From Nitrospiria bacterium (lineage in GTDB: Bacteria; Nitrospirota; Nitrospiria; JACQBZ01): a stretch of 5,849 nt of DNA. Both the position numbers and the translations under genes were made by a program. Under the pieces are notes generated by a model. That model saw only the letters and a list, made by a program, of their open reading frames with translations. It searched no databases and had not been told where the DNA came from. Positions 1 through 5,495 of this stretch are shown piece after piece. Numbering within the stretch: position 1 is the stretch's first letter; every line of letters starts with the position of its first letter. The stretch covers positions 3,761 through 9,609 of the forward strand of contig CAKKOZ010000003.1 of the NCBI GenBank assembly GCA_919901335.1. Reading direction: 5' to 3'.

Positions 1-687
1 ATGTTGAAAAAGCGCACCAACATCCGGATGTCCGGACTGGGCGGCCAGGGCGTTGTGACCTCGGCCCATGTGATGGCGATGGCCGCCAACAAGGACGGGA
101 AGTTTTCGATTTCCAACCCCTTCTTTGGGGCCGAAAAACGGATGGCCCCGGCCGAGAGTTACTGCCGGATCGGTCCCGAACGGATCTATGATCGGGGGGA
201 ACTCGTTTTCCCTGACATCATCATGGTGTTCCATCCCCAGGTGATCACCCTTCAGAAGAGCTACACCGCGCCTTTCTATTCGGGAATCAAGAAGGACGGG
301 CTGCTGATCATCAATTCCAATTCAGACCTTTTAAATGATGAAGACAAGGAACATATGAGGGAATTGAACGTGGCCGTCTACACCTTTGACGGCACGGCGC
401 TGGCGCTCGATATCGCCGGGACCGAGCTGGCCTCGAATATGGCGATGATCGGAGCGGTTACGGGCATTTCCAAAGTGGTCACGATGGAAGCGGTGGATCT
501 GGCCATTCAGGAACGGTTCGGCAAGAAATACGTCGCCTCCGGTGGAACGGCCACCCTGGATGAGGCGATCAAGAAGAAGTTTGCCAAGAAGGAGCAGTTG
601 CTCCAGAAGAATATGGCCACGATCAAAAAATCGTACGAGCTGGCATCCGCCTGGGCCGAGAGCCGGAAGCTAACCGTGGCGGTCTAA
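1..687 (+). CDS. 2-oxoacid:ferredoxin oxidoreductase, gamma subunit
   Basis: This 228-aa protein is the gamma subunit of a 2-oxoacid:ferredoxin oxidoreductase, a cytoplasmic enzyme that interconverts acyl-CoA plus CO2 with a 2-oxoacid using ferredoxin electrons. What shows this is the N-terminal GLGGQG loop (residues 12-17), typical of the gamma domain, followed by the conserved stretch around FFGAEKRMAPAESYCRIG (41-58). Length fits a free-standing gamma subunit rather than a fused enzyme. A small ferredoxin subunit follows after 20 bases, so the alpha, beta and delta subunits probably lie upstream, outside the window. The substrate (pyruvate or 2-oxoglutarate) cannot be told from this subunit. 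The gamma-then-ferredoxin order resembles the for cluster of Hydrogenobacter, but that is only suggestive. The ATG is the first base of the window, so its ribosome binding site is unseen and an upstream extension cannot be excluded. Confidence 0.9.
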   Translation: MLKKRTNIRMSGLGGQGVVTSAHVMAMAANKDGKFSISNPFFGAEKRMAPAESYCRIGPERIYDRGELVFPDIIMVFHPQVITLQKSYTAPFYSGIKKDGLLIINSNSDLLNDEDKEHMRELNVAVYTFDGTALALDIAGTELASNMAMIGAVTGISKVVTMEAVDLAIQERFGKKYVASGGTATLDEAIKKKFAKKEQLLQKNMATIKKSYELASAWAESRKLTVAV

Positions 688-707
688 CCAAAAAGAGGAT
701 CCATCCC

Positions 708-995
708 GTGTATAATGTCGCGTATGTGGAAGATGACAAGTGTGTCGCCAATAAAGGTTGCCGGCTCTGCATCATGTACTGTCCGGAGGCCGACTGCATC
801 AAACTGGACACCCGAAAGATGAAGGCCTTTGTGGTGATCGAGCGGTGCAAAGGTTGTGATCTCTGCGTGGTGGTCTGTGATGCGGCCAAGCATAATGCCA
901 TCATCATGGCCCCGGTTGACGGCGCCACCGGAGAAATCATGCTGGACAAACACAAGGCCGAAGCGGCCGCGCTCGGCCAGGCCTATCAAAGCTGA
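708..995 (+). CDS. Ferredoxin-like small subunit of 2-oxoacid:ferredoxin oxidoreductase, two [4Fe-4S] motifs
   Basis: This 95-aa iron-sulfur protein probably carries electrons between the oxidoreductase core and free ferredoxin. The first cysteine motif is C12-x5-C18-x2-C21-x3-C25-P. The second is C47-x2-C50-x2-C53-x3-C57, with Asp instead of Pro after the last Cys. An extra Cys lies at 30. The spacing C12-x5-C18 is three residues longer than the usual CxxC. The GTG start at 708 is supported by AGAGGA at 694-699, eight bases upstream, and by the lack of another start before the first Cys motif. It lies 20 bases after the gamma gene, and a terminator follows closely, so it is the last gene of the operon. 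Membership of the enzyme is inferred from position and from its resemblance to the fifth (E-type) subunits of multi-subunit enzymes. Confidence 0.88.
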   Translation: MYNVAYVEDDKCVANKGCRLCIMYCPEADCIKLDTRKMKAFVVIERCKGCDLCVVVCDAAKHNAIIMAPVDGATGEIMLDKHKAEAAALGQAYQS

Positions 996-1015
996 CCCAT
1001 GTTTTAACATCAAAG

Positions 1016-1054
1016 GCCCCCACTCATTGAAGCGGTGGGGGTGTTTTTTATTTT
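1016..1054 (+). terminator. Rho-independent terminator of the oxidoreductase operon
   Basis: A 7-bp perfect stem, CCCCCAC (1017-1023) with GTGGGGG (1035-1041), encloses an 11-base loop and extends by one G-T pair on the outside. It is followed by six T (1044-1049), one A and four T (1051-1054). It begins 21 bases after the ferredoxin stop codon. The next gene starts only 23 bases after its T tract. Confidence 0.9.
1027..1054 (+). promoter_or_regulatory. Possible promoter overlapping the terminator (weak)
   Basis: The terminator loop and right arm contain TTGAAG (1027-1032), and 16 bases later the T tract gives TATTTT (1049-1054), which matches four of six positions of a -10 box. If used, transcription would start around 1061, just upstream of the FHA-like gene. 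The match is poor and T-rich runs easily give such matches. It is listed because the downstream gene has no other room for a promoter between the terminator and its ribosome binding site. Confidence 0.22.
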
Positions 1055-1076
1055 AGAAGGCGTCATTGGAGAGATC

Positions 1077-1889
1077 ATGGAGACAACCGCCAACCCCCCA
1101 GCCCCGATCATCGCCGTACCCAGCTTGGAAGATCATATCTCCAGACTCTTGGAACGGGAACCCCATCGGGCCTTTTCCGTCGAAGATCTCCTCACGCTTC
1201 TCAAACTGCAGTCTCCCAAGGATCCTCAGAAACAGGCGCAGGCCGTGGAGCAGGTGACGTCTAATCTGCGTCGTCTGGTTGAGGACGGTCAAATCACGGA
1301 GGTAGCCCCAGGTCTCTTTAAGTGCCGGCTTTTCTTTGAGCTCGAAAAGAGTATCGAACATGCCTATATCGGCGGAATGGGAAACAACCGCTACCGGTTC
1401 AGATCCCCCGTCTTCCGTCTTAATATCGGTGTTCTTTCGATCTACTTCATCCATGACGCCAAAAAAGGGGAGTGGTTCCAAACGGTCCGGGACACCACGA
1501 TTGGAAGAGATTATGGCCTGGTCCGCCGCCTTCGAGACGGCACGTATCTGTTCGGAAGCCGTCCACCGGCGGCGGGGGAAGAAAATTATGTTCAGATCGC
1601 GGGTCGTTATATCGAAAAAAAACATCTAACGATTACAATATCCGGCGATGAAATCGGCATCGAGGACCATAATACCCCGAACGGAACGCGCATTGATCTT
1701 CTCACAAAGGACGGTCTGGCCCGTTACCAGCAGGCCGCGCGGGCTTTCTTGAAAGCCGCCGAACCGGAAGACCGGAAGGATCCCGTCAAGCGGGGCCGGT
1801 ATGTGCTGGAGCAGCTTCTTCACCAGCATCAAAACTACGAGACGACCTTTTTCGGCGCCGTTCTTGATTGGCTTTTGATCACGGGCTAA
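1077..1889 (+). CDS. Winged-helix/FHA-like domain protein
   Basis: This 270-aa soluble protein has no signal peptide or membrane segment. Residues 16-82 look like a winged helix: helices at about 17-27, 34-44 and 52-69, then a short wing ending in GLFK. Residues 83-149 are beta-rich and unassigned. Residues 150-209 resemble a forkhead-associated (FHA) domain: FGSR (159-162), IEKKH (179-183) standing where FHA domains have a Ser-x-x-His, and N199-x-x-NGT (202-204). Glu180 replaces the Ser that normally contacts phosphothreonine, so phosphopeptide binding is uncertain. Residues 211-270 are helical. I chose ATG 1077, with GGAG at 1068-1071, over an in-frame GTG at 1035 that lies inside the terminator stem. 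The gene probably forms a unit with the 94-aa gene 26 bases downstream, and both lie just before mglBA. DNA binding and a link to MglA signalling are inferences. Confidence 0.8.
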   Translation: METTANPPAPIIAVPSLEDHISRLLEREPHRAFSVEDLLTLLKLQSPKDPQKQAQAVEQVTSNLRRLVEDGQITEVAPGLFKCRLFFELEKSIEHAYIGGMGNNRYRFRSPVFRLNIGVLSIYFIHDAKKGEWFQTVRDTTIGRDYGLVRRLRDGTYLFGSRPPAAGEENYVQIAGRYIEKKHLTITISGDEIGIEDHNTPNGTRIDLLTKDGLARYQQAARAFLKAAEPEDRKDPVKRGRYVLEQLLHQHQNYETTFFGAVLDWLLITG

Positions 1890-1915
1890 CGAAGACTAAA
1901 TAAACAGGAACCACC

Positions 1916-2200
1916 GTGAATCGTCAAGAGATCGTCCAGTCCATTGATGAAGTGACCCGGGCGATCGAGAATCTTAACCGGGTTTTTGACAAACGCGCGG
2001 CCGATTTGCAACACGCGGGCGACGCCGATGGGCTGCAACAATGGACCAAGGCCTGTCGGGCCATGCGCGACAGCGGCAACATCTATCTCACCTGGGCGCG
2101 ATATTATGCCCGATTGTCCGATCCGACCGCTCCCTCTGAAGAAGAGGACGACTTCTTAAATGAAGGAACCGTCTGGGGTGAAACCCCGGCCGGGCCCTGA
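1916..2200 (+). CDS. Small helical protein of unknown function
   Basis: I do not recognise this 94-aa protein. It starts at GTG 1916, with AGGA at 1906-1909 six bases upstream. Residues 1-30 and about 35-65 look like two amphipathic helices with regular hydrophobic spacing (IVQSIDEVTRAIENLNRVF, then a Trp and several Tyr). The C terminus carries an acidic cluster, EEEDD, and a Pro/Gly end. There are no Cys pairs, signal peptide or membrane segment. Its 26-base distance from the FHA-like gene and the absence of an obvious promoter between them suggest co-transcription, so it may be a partner or regulator of that protein. Good ribosome binding site, codon use like its neighbours and unbroken length support a real gene. 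Confidence 0.7.
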   Translation: MNRQEIVQSIDEVTRAIENLNRVFDKRAADLQHAGDADGLQQWTKACRAMRDSGNIYLTWARYYARLSDPTAPSEEEDDFLNEGTVWGETPAGP

Positions 2201-2221
2201 CTGATCGTCCAGTGCGGCGCT

Positions 2222-2260
2222 CTGACCTTGCTTGCAACCTCCCCATAATTCCTCTATAAT
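2222..2260 (+). promoter_or_regulatory. mglBA promoter, near-consensus sigma-70 type
   Basis: TTGCAA (2232-2237) and a perfect TATAAT (2255-2260) are separated by 17 bases, predicting a start near 2267 and a leader of about 30 bases before mglB. A second, weaker pair lies 11 bases upstream: CTGACC (2222-2227), 16 bases, then CATAAT (2244-2249). The stronger pair is probably the main promoter; the other may be coincidental or a tandem start. Confidence 0.75.
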
Positions 2261-2296
2261 TCCACAGATTTCTTTAAGTCATAGGAAGGTTGGGGT

Positions 2297-2806
2297 ATGC
2301 CCGATCCCGGATTGATCATGTACGAAGAAGAGTCCAATCAGATTGATGCTGAACTCCACCGCCTTCATCAGCAGGCCAATGCCAAGGTCACTTTTCTGGT
2401 GGACAAGAACGGCCAGCTGATTTCGGCCGTCGGTGAAACGGAGAATCTGGACACGATCTCGCTGGCCTCTTTGACGGCCGGAAATATTGCCGCCACCGGC
2501 GGGATGGCCAAACTGTTGGGCGAGAAATATTTTTCGATTCTATTTCACGAAGGGGAACGGGACCATATTCATATTTCGCTTGTCGGCCGGGTCATTCTGG
2601 TCGTGATCTTCGACCGGCGGTCTTCTCTGGGTCTGGTGCGTTTACGGGTTAAGAAAAGCGTGGAGATCCTGAGCCGGATATTGCAACGGATTCTACAGAA
2701 GGTGGATCAGGCTAAAGCCCCGGCCGGAGCGGGGGGGGGCCAAGAGCAGCCAACGTCGCCTTTCGCCGATATTACGGAAGACGATATCGAAAAATTATTC
2801 GGCTGA
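2297..2806 (+). CDS. mglB: MglB, Roadblock/LC7 domain regulator of MglA
   Basis: This 169-aa protein is MglB, the Roadblock/LC7 partner that stimulates GTP hydrolysis by MglA and helps confine active MglA to one cell pole in Myxococcus xanthus. The N terminus (MYEEE at 8-12), the Roadblock core with VTFLVDKNGQLIS (31-43), the SLASLTAGN segment and VVIFDRRSSLGLVRLRVKK follow the Myxococcus protein closely as I remember it. After the core comes a Pro/Ala/Gly linker, then the acidic tail SPFADITEDDIEKLFG, which matches the C-terminal helix known to contact MglA. The start at ATG 2297 has AGGAAGG at 2283-2289. A run of nine G (2731-2739) encodes the glycines of the linker and could allow slippage. 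The order mglB then mglA, 42 bases apart, is the usual one. Confidence 0.95.
   Translation: MPDPGLIMYEEESNQIDAELHRLHQQANAKVTFLVDKNGQLISAVGETENLDTISLASLTAGNIAATGGMAKLLGEKYFSILFHEGERDHIHISLVGRVILVVIFDRRSSLGLVRLRVKKSVEILSRILQRILQKVDQAKAPAGAGGGQEQPTSPFADITEDDIEKLFG
2731..2739 (+). repeat. Homopolymer of nine G inside mglB
   Basis: Nine consecutive G encode part of Ala145 and Gly146-148 in the linker between the Roadblock core and the C-terminal helix. In the mglB frame it contains G_GGG_GGG, a phase compatible with -1 ribosomal slippage. It is also a site where DNA replication or sequencing can gain or lose a base. Confidence 0.85.
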
Positions 2807-2848
2807 TTGCCGCCAATCGGTTGGGATTGAACCCGGGAATAGGTCTGC

Positions 2849-3436
2849 ATGTCGTTTATTAATTTCTCATCGCGCGAGATTAACTGCAAGCTCGTTTTCT
2901 ACGGGCCCGGTCTGTGCGGGAAGACGACCAACCTTCAATATATCTATCAAAAGATGAACCCGGACAGCAGGGGAAAAATGATCTCGCTCGCCACCGATAG
3001 CGAGCGCACGCTCTTCTTTGATTTTCTCCCGCTGTCCTTGGGCAGCATCAAGGGTTTCAAGGTGCGCTTTCATCTCTACACCGTGCCGGGGCAGGTCTTC
3101 TACGATGCGAGTCGAAAATTGATCCTGAAAGGTGTGGACGGCGTTGTGTTTGTGGCCGATTCCCAGGCGGAGCGAATGGAGGCCAACGTCGAAAGCATGG
3201 AGAACCTCCGCAAAAATCTCCAGGAGCAGGGGTACAATCTGGACCAACTTCCGTTCGTGATCCAGTACAATAAGCGTGATCTTCCCAACGCCGTTTCAGT
3301 GGAAGAACTGAAACAGGCCTTAAATCCCAAAGGGGTTCCTTCGTTTGAGGCGGTCGCTTCCCAGGGGCCGGGGGTGTTTGAAACCCTCAAGGGAATCGCC
3401 AAGCAGGTGATCCTGCAGATTAAGAAGGCTACTTAG
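2849..3436 (+). CDS. mglA: MglA, small Ras-like polarity GTPase
   Basis: This 195-aa protein has the same length as Myxococcus xanthus MglA and is very like it. It is a cytoplasmic GTPase that, when GTP-bound, sits at a cell pole and recruits motility or pilus machinery; MglB switches it off. Visible motifs: P-loop GPGLCGKTT (19-27); Arg53, the intrinsic arginine finger position, in SERTLFFDF; TVPGQ (78-82), where Thr78 replaces the Asp of the usual DxxGQ, a hallmark of the MglA family, and Gln82 is the catalytic position; and NKRD (141-144) for guanine recognition. The ATG at 2849 begins the family's conserved MSFINFSSREINCK. Its ribosome binding site is weak (AGG, 2841-2843), so translation may be coupled to mglB. 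It probably shares the mglB promoter. No key residue is missing. Confidence 0.97.
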   Translation: MSFINFSSREINCKLVFYGPGLCGKTTNLQYIYQKMNPDSRGKMISLATDSERTLFFDFLPLSLGSIKGFKVRFHLYTVPGQVFYDASRKLILKGVDGVVFVADSQAERMEANVESMENLRKNLQEQGYNLDQLPFVIQYNKRDLPNAVSVEELKQALNPKGVPSFEAVASQGPGVFETLKGIAKQVILQIKKAT

Positions 3437-3492
3437 TCGGGGAGACGCCGGACGATTGAGGCCTCCGCCTCCAGCGCTTGGAAGGCCCCGAC
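3436..3492 (+). other. Base-paired spacer after mglA, possible weak terminator
   Basis: GTCGGGG (3436-3442) can pair with CCCCGAC (3486-3492). Inside, GAGGC (3458-3462) pairs with GCCTC (3467-3471) around a four-base loop. No T run follows, so this is not a standard intrinsic terminator. It may protect or end the mglBA message, or be chance in GC-rich sequence. It begins at the last base of the mglA stop codon. Confidence 0.35.
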
Positions 3493-3499
3493 ACCTCTC

Positions 3500-3528
3500 T
3501 TGACTTCACGCCGCCATCTGAATACAAT
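3500..3528 (+). promoter_or_regulatory. tRNA-Asn promoter, near-consensus sigma-70 type
   Basis: TTGACT (3500-3505) and TACAAT (3523-3528) each match five of six consensus bases and are 17 bases apart. The predicted start is near 3535, giving a 5' leader of about 45 bases before the mature tRNA. The box strength and spacing suit a highly expressed stable RNA. Confidence 0.8.
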
Positions 3529-3543
3529 GTCTGACACTCAGAC
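3529..3543. repeat. Perfect inverted repeat over the predicted tRNA transcription start
   Basis: GTCTGA (3529-3534) and TCAGAC (3538-3543) are perfect inverted copies separated by CAC. The repeat abuts the -10 box and spans the expected start at about 3535. It could be an operator or just a chance palindrome. If transcription starts at its left edge it would form a 5' leader hairpin. Confidence 0.5.
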
Positions 3544-3579
3544 GGATTTTCTGAACTCATAATCGAATAAACGATCTAT

Positions 3580-3655
3580 TCCCCGGTAGCTCAATTGGCG
3601 GAGCGAGCGGCTGTTAACCGCTAGGTCGCAGGTTCGATCCCTGCCCGGGGAGCCA
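3580..3655 (+). tRNA. trnN: tRNA-Asn (anticodon GUU)
   Basis: A full 76-base cloverleaf can be folded by hand. The acceptor stem is TCCCCGG (3580-3586) with CCGGGGA (3645-3651). The D stem is GCTC (3589-3592) with GAGC (3601-3604). The anticodon stem is AGCGG (3606-3610) with CCGCT (3618-3622), and the loop has anticodon GTT at 3613-3615, which reads AAC/AAU codons. The variable loop has five bases, and the T stem is GCAGG (3628-3632) with CCTGC (3640-3644) around TTCGATC. The discriminator is G3652 and the CCA end is encoded at 3653-3655. All stems are perfect, so the gene should be functional. It has its own promoter and terminator. Confidence 0.97.
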
Positions 3656-3684
3656 GTTGTATACGACCGGCGTCCTTCAATGCC

Positions 3685-3718
3685 GCCCGTTGTTTTTCCG
3701 CAACCGGGCTGTTTTTTT
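3685..3718 (+). terminator. Rho-independent terminator of the tRNA-Asn unit
   Basis: GCCCGTTG (3685-3692) pairs with CAACCGGGC (3701-3709), giving eight pairs with one bulged C (3704) around an eight-base loop. Seven T follow at 3712-3718. It lies 30 bases after the tRNA CCA end and should stop the tRNA transcript before the cyclase gene. Confidence 0.88.
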
Positions 3719-3721
3719 AAG

Positions 3722-3737
3722 TTCCCAATAACGGGAA
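3722..3737 (+). promoter_or_regulatory. Ribosome binding site region of the cyclase gene, in a small inverted repeat
   Basis: TTCCC (3722-3726) and GGGAA (3733-3737) are inverted copies around six bases. The right arm holds the only purine-rich stretch that could serve as ribosome binding site for the GTG at 3745. Pairing would hide it, but five pairs are weak. No convincing promoter box is visible between the tRNA terminator and this gene. Confidence 0.3.
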
Positions 3738-3744
3738 TACGAAC

Positions 3745-5466
3745 GTGTTGAAACTCCCCGGCAGTCTGAGTCTCTTCCGAAAACTTGTTCTGGCCTCCGT
3801 CGCCGCGGGCCTTCTCCCCATGATCCTGGGTTTTTCCATGAGCTACATTTCTCAACGGGATACCCTCCGGAAAACGATGGGCTCGGCCTTTCGGGTTCTG
3901 GCGCGCGAGACGGGGGTGAAGTTGGGTCTACTGATCCATGACCTTCTGGACAGGGCGACGGATCTGGCCCGGTCGGATCGGTTGGCGGAGGCGACAACCG
4001 GGGCTAATCGAAGATCCGAGGGGCCGACGATGGATCGCCGCGCCGTGGATCTGTTGGAGGCGTTTCGTCTTCGCAGCCCTCTGCAGTATCACCTGATTAT
4101 CTTGACGGACCGGGAAGGGAGAGTGATCGGCGCTTCGCCGCGTCAGAGCGCCGGCCGGCAGTCCTACCGCGGGGAGATGGAATGGGAGGCGGCGTTCGAC
4201 GGCGGAAAGGGGAAGCCGTTCGTCGGAGATATCACCTGGGATCCGGTTCTGTCGGCCTACACGCTGAATATGGCGGTCCCGGTGCGTCGCAACGGGGAGA
4301 TGGCCGGCGTTCTCCTCCTGATCCATACGGTAGACCGGTTGTTCAAATCCGTGACGGACGTGCATATCGGACGGACGGATCACACGATGCTGGCTTCCTC
4401 GGACGGCTCGCTCCTGTTCTGTCCCATCTTTCAGATCAAAAACCACACCCTTGCCAAGTCGCTGTCTCAGGAGATCTTCAAGAAGGAGGACGGCTGGAGC
4501 ACGACGCGTGCGGATGTCCATTATCCGGGACGGGAAGCGATCAACGGTTTTTCCCAGGTCCGTTTGAAGATCGACGATCTCAGCCCGAAAAGTTTAGGCG
4601 GACGGCGTTGGGCCATCTTCACCAGCCAGGATCCCAAAGAGACCTACGAGCCGCTGCGCTCCCTCCTGGGTTGGACGGCCCTTTCGGCCGGGATGGGCGT
4701 GCTGATTCTTGTGGTCCTCGCGATTCTGGCGATCCGCACGATCGTCCGGCCGATCACGCTTCTCCAGACCAAGGCGCATGAGATCATCCAAGGGATCCGG
4801 GCGCTTCCCATGGACCGACGGAAAGTCGTCACACCCCATGGCGCGCCTGAAATGAACATAGACACCGGGGATGAAGTCAAGGACCTGGCCGAGGCTTTTT
4901 CCGAAATGGTCGGGACGCTGGAGAGCAGCCGGCGGCTCTTGACCGAGACAACCCGCCGCCTGGAAGAGATGGCAATCACCGATGAGCTGACCGGACTATA
5001 TAACCGGCGGTATATGATGGAGGAACTAAAGGCCGAATTCTCGCGAAGCATGCGGTTCGGTCTTCCGCTTTCCTGTCTTGCGATCGATCTTGATTTCTTC
5101 AAGGAGGTGAATGACCGCTGCGGCCATCTCGCGGGGGATGAAGTCTTGCGACAGATCTCGGACCTGTTCCACGAGAACTTCCGCGAGCCGGACATCCTCG
5201 CCCGCATCGGGGGGGAGGAATTCCTGGTGATTCTCCCCCAGACCGACATCCGGGGGGCCCTGGCGAAGGGCGAGTTGCTGCGGGGTCAGGTCGAGCGGCA
5301 TGCGTTCACGATCGATCACGGGGAAACGATTCGATTGACCATCAGCATCGGCGCGGCCGCCTATCCCGATGAGCGGATCCACAACACGGATCATCTCCTC
5401 AAGGTCACCGACGACGCGCTCTATCGGAGCAAAGAGACCGGCCGAAACCGGGTGAGTCGGGGATAA
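3745..5466 (+). CDS. Membrane diguanylate cyclase with periplasmic dCache-type sensor, HAMP and GGDEF domains
   Basis: This 573-aa inner-membrane protein makes the second messenger c-di-GMP from two GTP. Residues 14-34 are a first membrane helix. Residues 35-305 form a periplasmic sensor of dCache type: a first lobe with DREG (122-125) and YRGEMEW (141-147), and a second lobe with GRTDHTML (209-216) and FCP (225-227). Residues 308-330 are the second membrane helix. A HAMP linker starts around RPI (335-337), with DEVKDLAEAF at 376-385; its connector is about 13 residues longer than usual. The GGDEF domain (about 411-573) has DELTGLYNRRY (413-423), metal-site Asp448, the active GGEEF (489-493) and an inhibitory-site RxxD (480-483) at the proper distance. 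It should therefore be active and feedback-inhibited. The GTG start at 3745 puts the membrane helix at a normal distance; TTG 3748 is an alternative. Ligand unknown. Confidence 0.93.
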   Translation: MLKLPGSLSLFRKLVLASVAAGLLPMILGFSMSYISQRDTLRKTMGSAFRVLARETGVKLGLLIHDLLDRATDLARSDRLAEATTGANRRSEGPTMDRRAVDLLEAFRLRSPLQYHLIILTDREGRVIGASPRQSAGRQSYRGEMEWEAAFDGGKGKPFVGDITWDPVLSAYTLNMAVPVRRNGEMAGVLLLIHTVDRLFKSVTDVHIGRTDHTMLASSDGSLLFCPIFQIKNHTLAKSLSQEIFKKEDGWSTTRADVHYPGREAINGFSQVRLKIDDLSPKSLGGRRWAIFTSQDPKETYEPLRSLLGWTALSAGMGVLILVVLAILAIRTIVRPITLLQTKAHEIIQGIRALPMDRRKVVTPHGAPEMNIDTGDEVKDLAEAFSEMVGTLESSRRLLTETTRRLEEMAITDELTGLYNRRYMMEELKAEFSRSMRFGLPLSCLAIDLDFFKEVNDRCGHLAGDEVLRQISDLFHENFREPDILARIGGEEFLVILPQTDIRGALAKGELLRGQVERHAFTIDHGETIRLTISIGAAAYPDERIHNTDHLLKVTDDALYRSKETGRNRVSRG

Positions 5467-5495
5467 ATAAGAAGGCTCGCGCCATCTTGAGATGC

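Noticed and set aside
1035..1076. Upstream in-frame GTG as start of the FHA-like gene
   Set aside because: It lies in the terminator stem with no ribosome binding site and would add a 14-residue leader encoded partly by the T tract; ATG 1077 has a clear GGAG.
1053..1625. 190-codon open frame on the minus strand across the FHA-like gene
   Set aside because: It lies opposite a gene with visible domains, shows no recognisable protein features, and is the sort of frame that GC-rich coding DNA gives by chance.
2175..2187. GGGGT-GAA-ACCCC hairpin at the end of the 94-aa gene as a terminator
   Set aside because: Five pairs, three-base loop and no T run; it lies within the coding sequence.
3580..3720. 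tRNA-Asn as an integration site for a mobile element
   Set aside because: No integrase, no repeated copy of the tRNA 3' end and no change in base composition downstream; the tRNA is followed by its own terminator.
3928..4521. 197-codon open frame on the minus strand within the cyclase gene
   Set aside because: Arg- and Pro-rich translation without motifs, opposite the periplasmic sensor coding region; a shadow of the real gene.
4182..4781. 199-codon plus-strand frame inside the cyclase gene
   Set aside because: Low-complexity Gly/Arg/Pro translation in an alternative frame of a clear sensor domain.
4644..5249. 201-codon minus-strand frame opposite HAMP and GGDEF
   Set aside because: Ser/Arg-rich translation typical of the reverse of GC-rich coding sequence; no family features.
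5467..5495. Bidirectional terminator between the convergent cyclase and glutaredoxin genes
   Set aside because: Only a four-pair CATC/GATG stem and a three-pair GGC/GCC stem are present, with no real T run on either strand.
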